Shown here piece after piece: positions 8,890 through 8,956 of a DNA stretch of 8,956 bases. The stretch comes from Alphaproteobacteria bacterium (lineage in GTDB: Bacteria > Pseudomonadota > Alphaproteobacteria > UBA828): assembly GCA_029937205.1 (NCBI GenBank), contig JAPYQV010000082.1:1-8956 (forward strand), read 5' to 3'. A program made the translations under genes and the position numbers. Under the pieces are notes generated by a model that worked only from the letters and a program-made list of their open reading frames with translations, did no database searches and was not told the DNA's origin. Position 1 is the first letter of the stretch. Each line of letters opens with the position of its first letter.

Positions 8890-8956
8890 TTATTTTGGGT
8901 CGGGTTCACTGTTGGTCAGACCGTTGATGTAGAGCACCATATTAACAGGCCCGAAG
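8890..8956 (-). CDS. Possible C-terminal end of an unidentified protein (partial)
   Basis: The - strand frame entering from the right edge reads 21 codons (FGPVNMVLYINGLTNSEPDPK) and stops at TAA (8892-8890). The composition looks protein-like and a terminator-like hairpin follows 14 bases later, which together suggest a real gene end lying upstream of the binding-protein gene. It is too short to assign a family, and chance openness of 21 codons is quite possible. Confidence 0.4.
   Translation of the reverse strand, partial: FGPVNMVLYINGLTNSEPDPK

Overview
The window looks like a moderately GC-rich alphaproteobacterial chromosome segment. This rests on protein style, short overlaps within operons and a Tat-exported solute-binding protein; no marker gene fixes the taxonomy. 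It holds seven well-supported protein genes, one short partial reading frame at the right edge, and several non-coding signals. There are no RNA genes, insertion sequences, CRISPR arrays or origins that I can see.

Left part, + strand (1-3069): a 5'-truncated flavoprotein of the trimethylamine dehydrogenase (TMADH) family is followed 4 bases later by a stand-alone GcvT-family, folate-dependent aminomethyltransferase-like gene. By family knowledge the first oxidatively removes N-methyl groups and the second could pass the one-carbon unit to tetrahydrofolate. The pair resembles a split version of the fused oxidase-GcvT architecture of dimethylglycine and sarcosine dehydrogenases.

Middle, + strand (3141-5377): two ABC ATPases of the branched-chain amino acid type (LivG- and LivF-like) overlap by 11 bases. 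A tetratricopeptide-repeat protein of unknown role follows 22 bases after livF.

Right part, - strand (8693 down to 5383): the rest of the same transporter. A Tat-signal periplasmic binding protein comes first, then a strong intrinsic terminator, then LivH- and LivM-like permeases. The binding protein has a good Shine-Dalgarno site and a candidate sigma-70-type promoter with a perfect TATAAT. A strong inverted repeat lies over its predicted transcription start. The two transporter half-operons converge, with only 5 bases between the TPR gene and livM.

Taken together, the window reads as an uptake-and-demethylation locus. A HAAT-family ABC transporter brings in an amino-acid-like or N-methylated compound, the TMADH-like enzyme removes methyl groups, and the GcvT-like protein may capture the released carbon. 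The substrate cannot be told from sequence. The part of the dehydrogenase carrying the covalent-flavin cysteine and one specificity residue lies outside the window. At the far right, a 21-codon - strand tail followed by a terminator-like hairpin is probably the end of a neighbouring gene.
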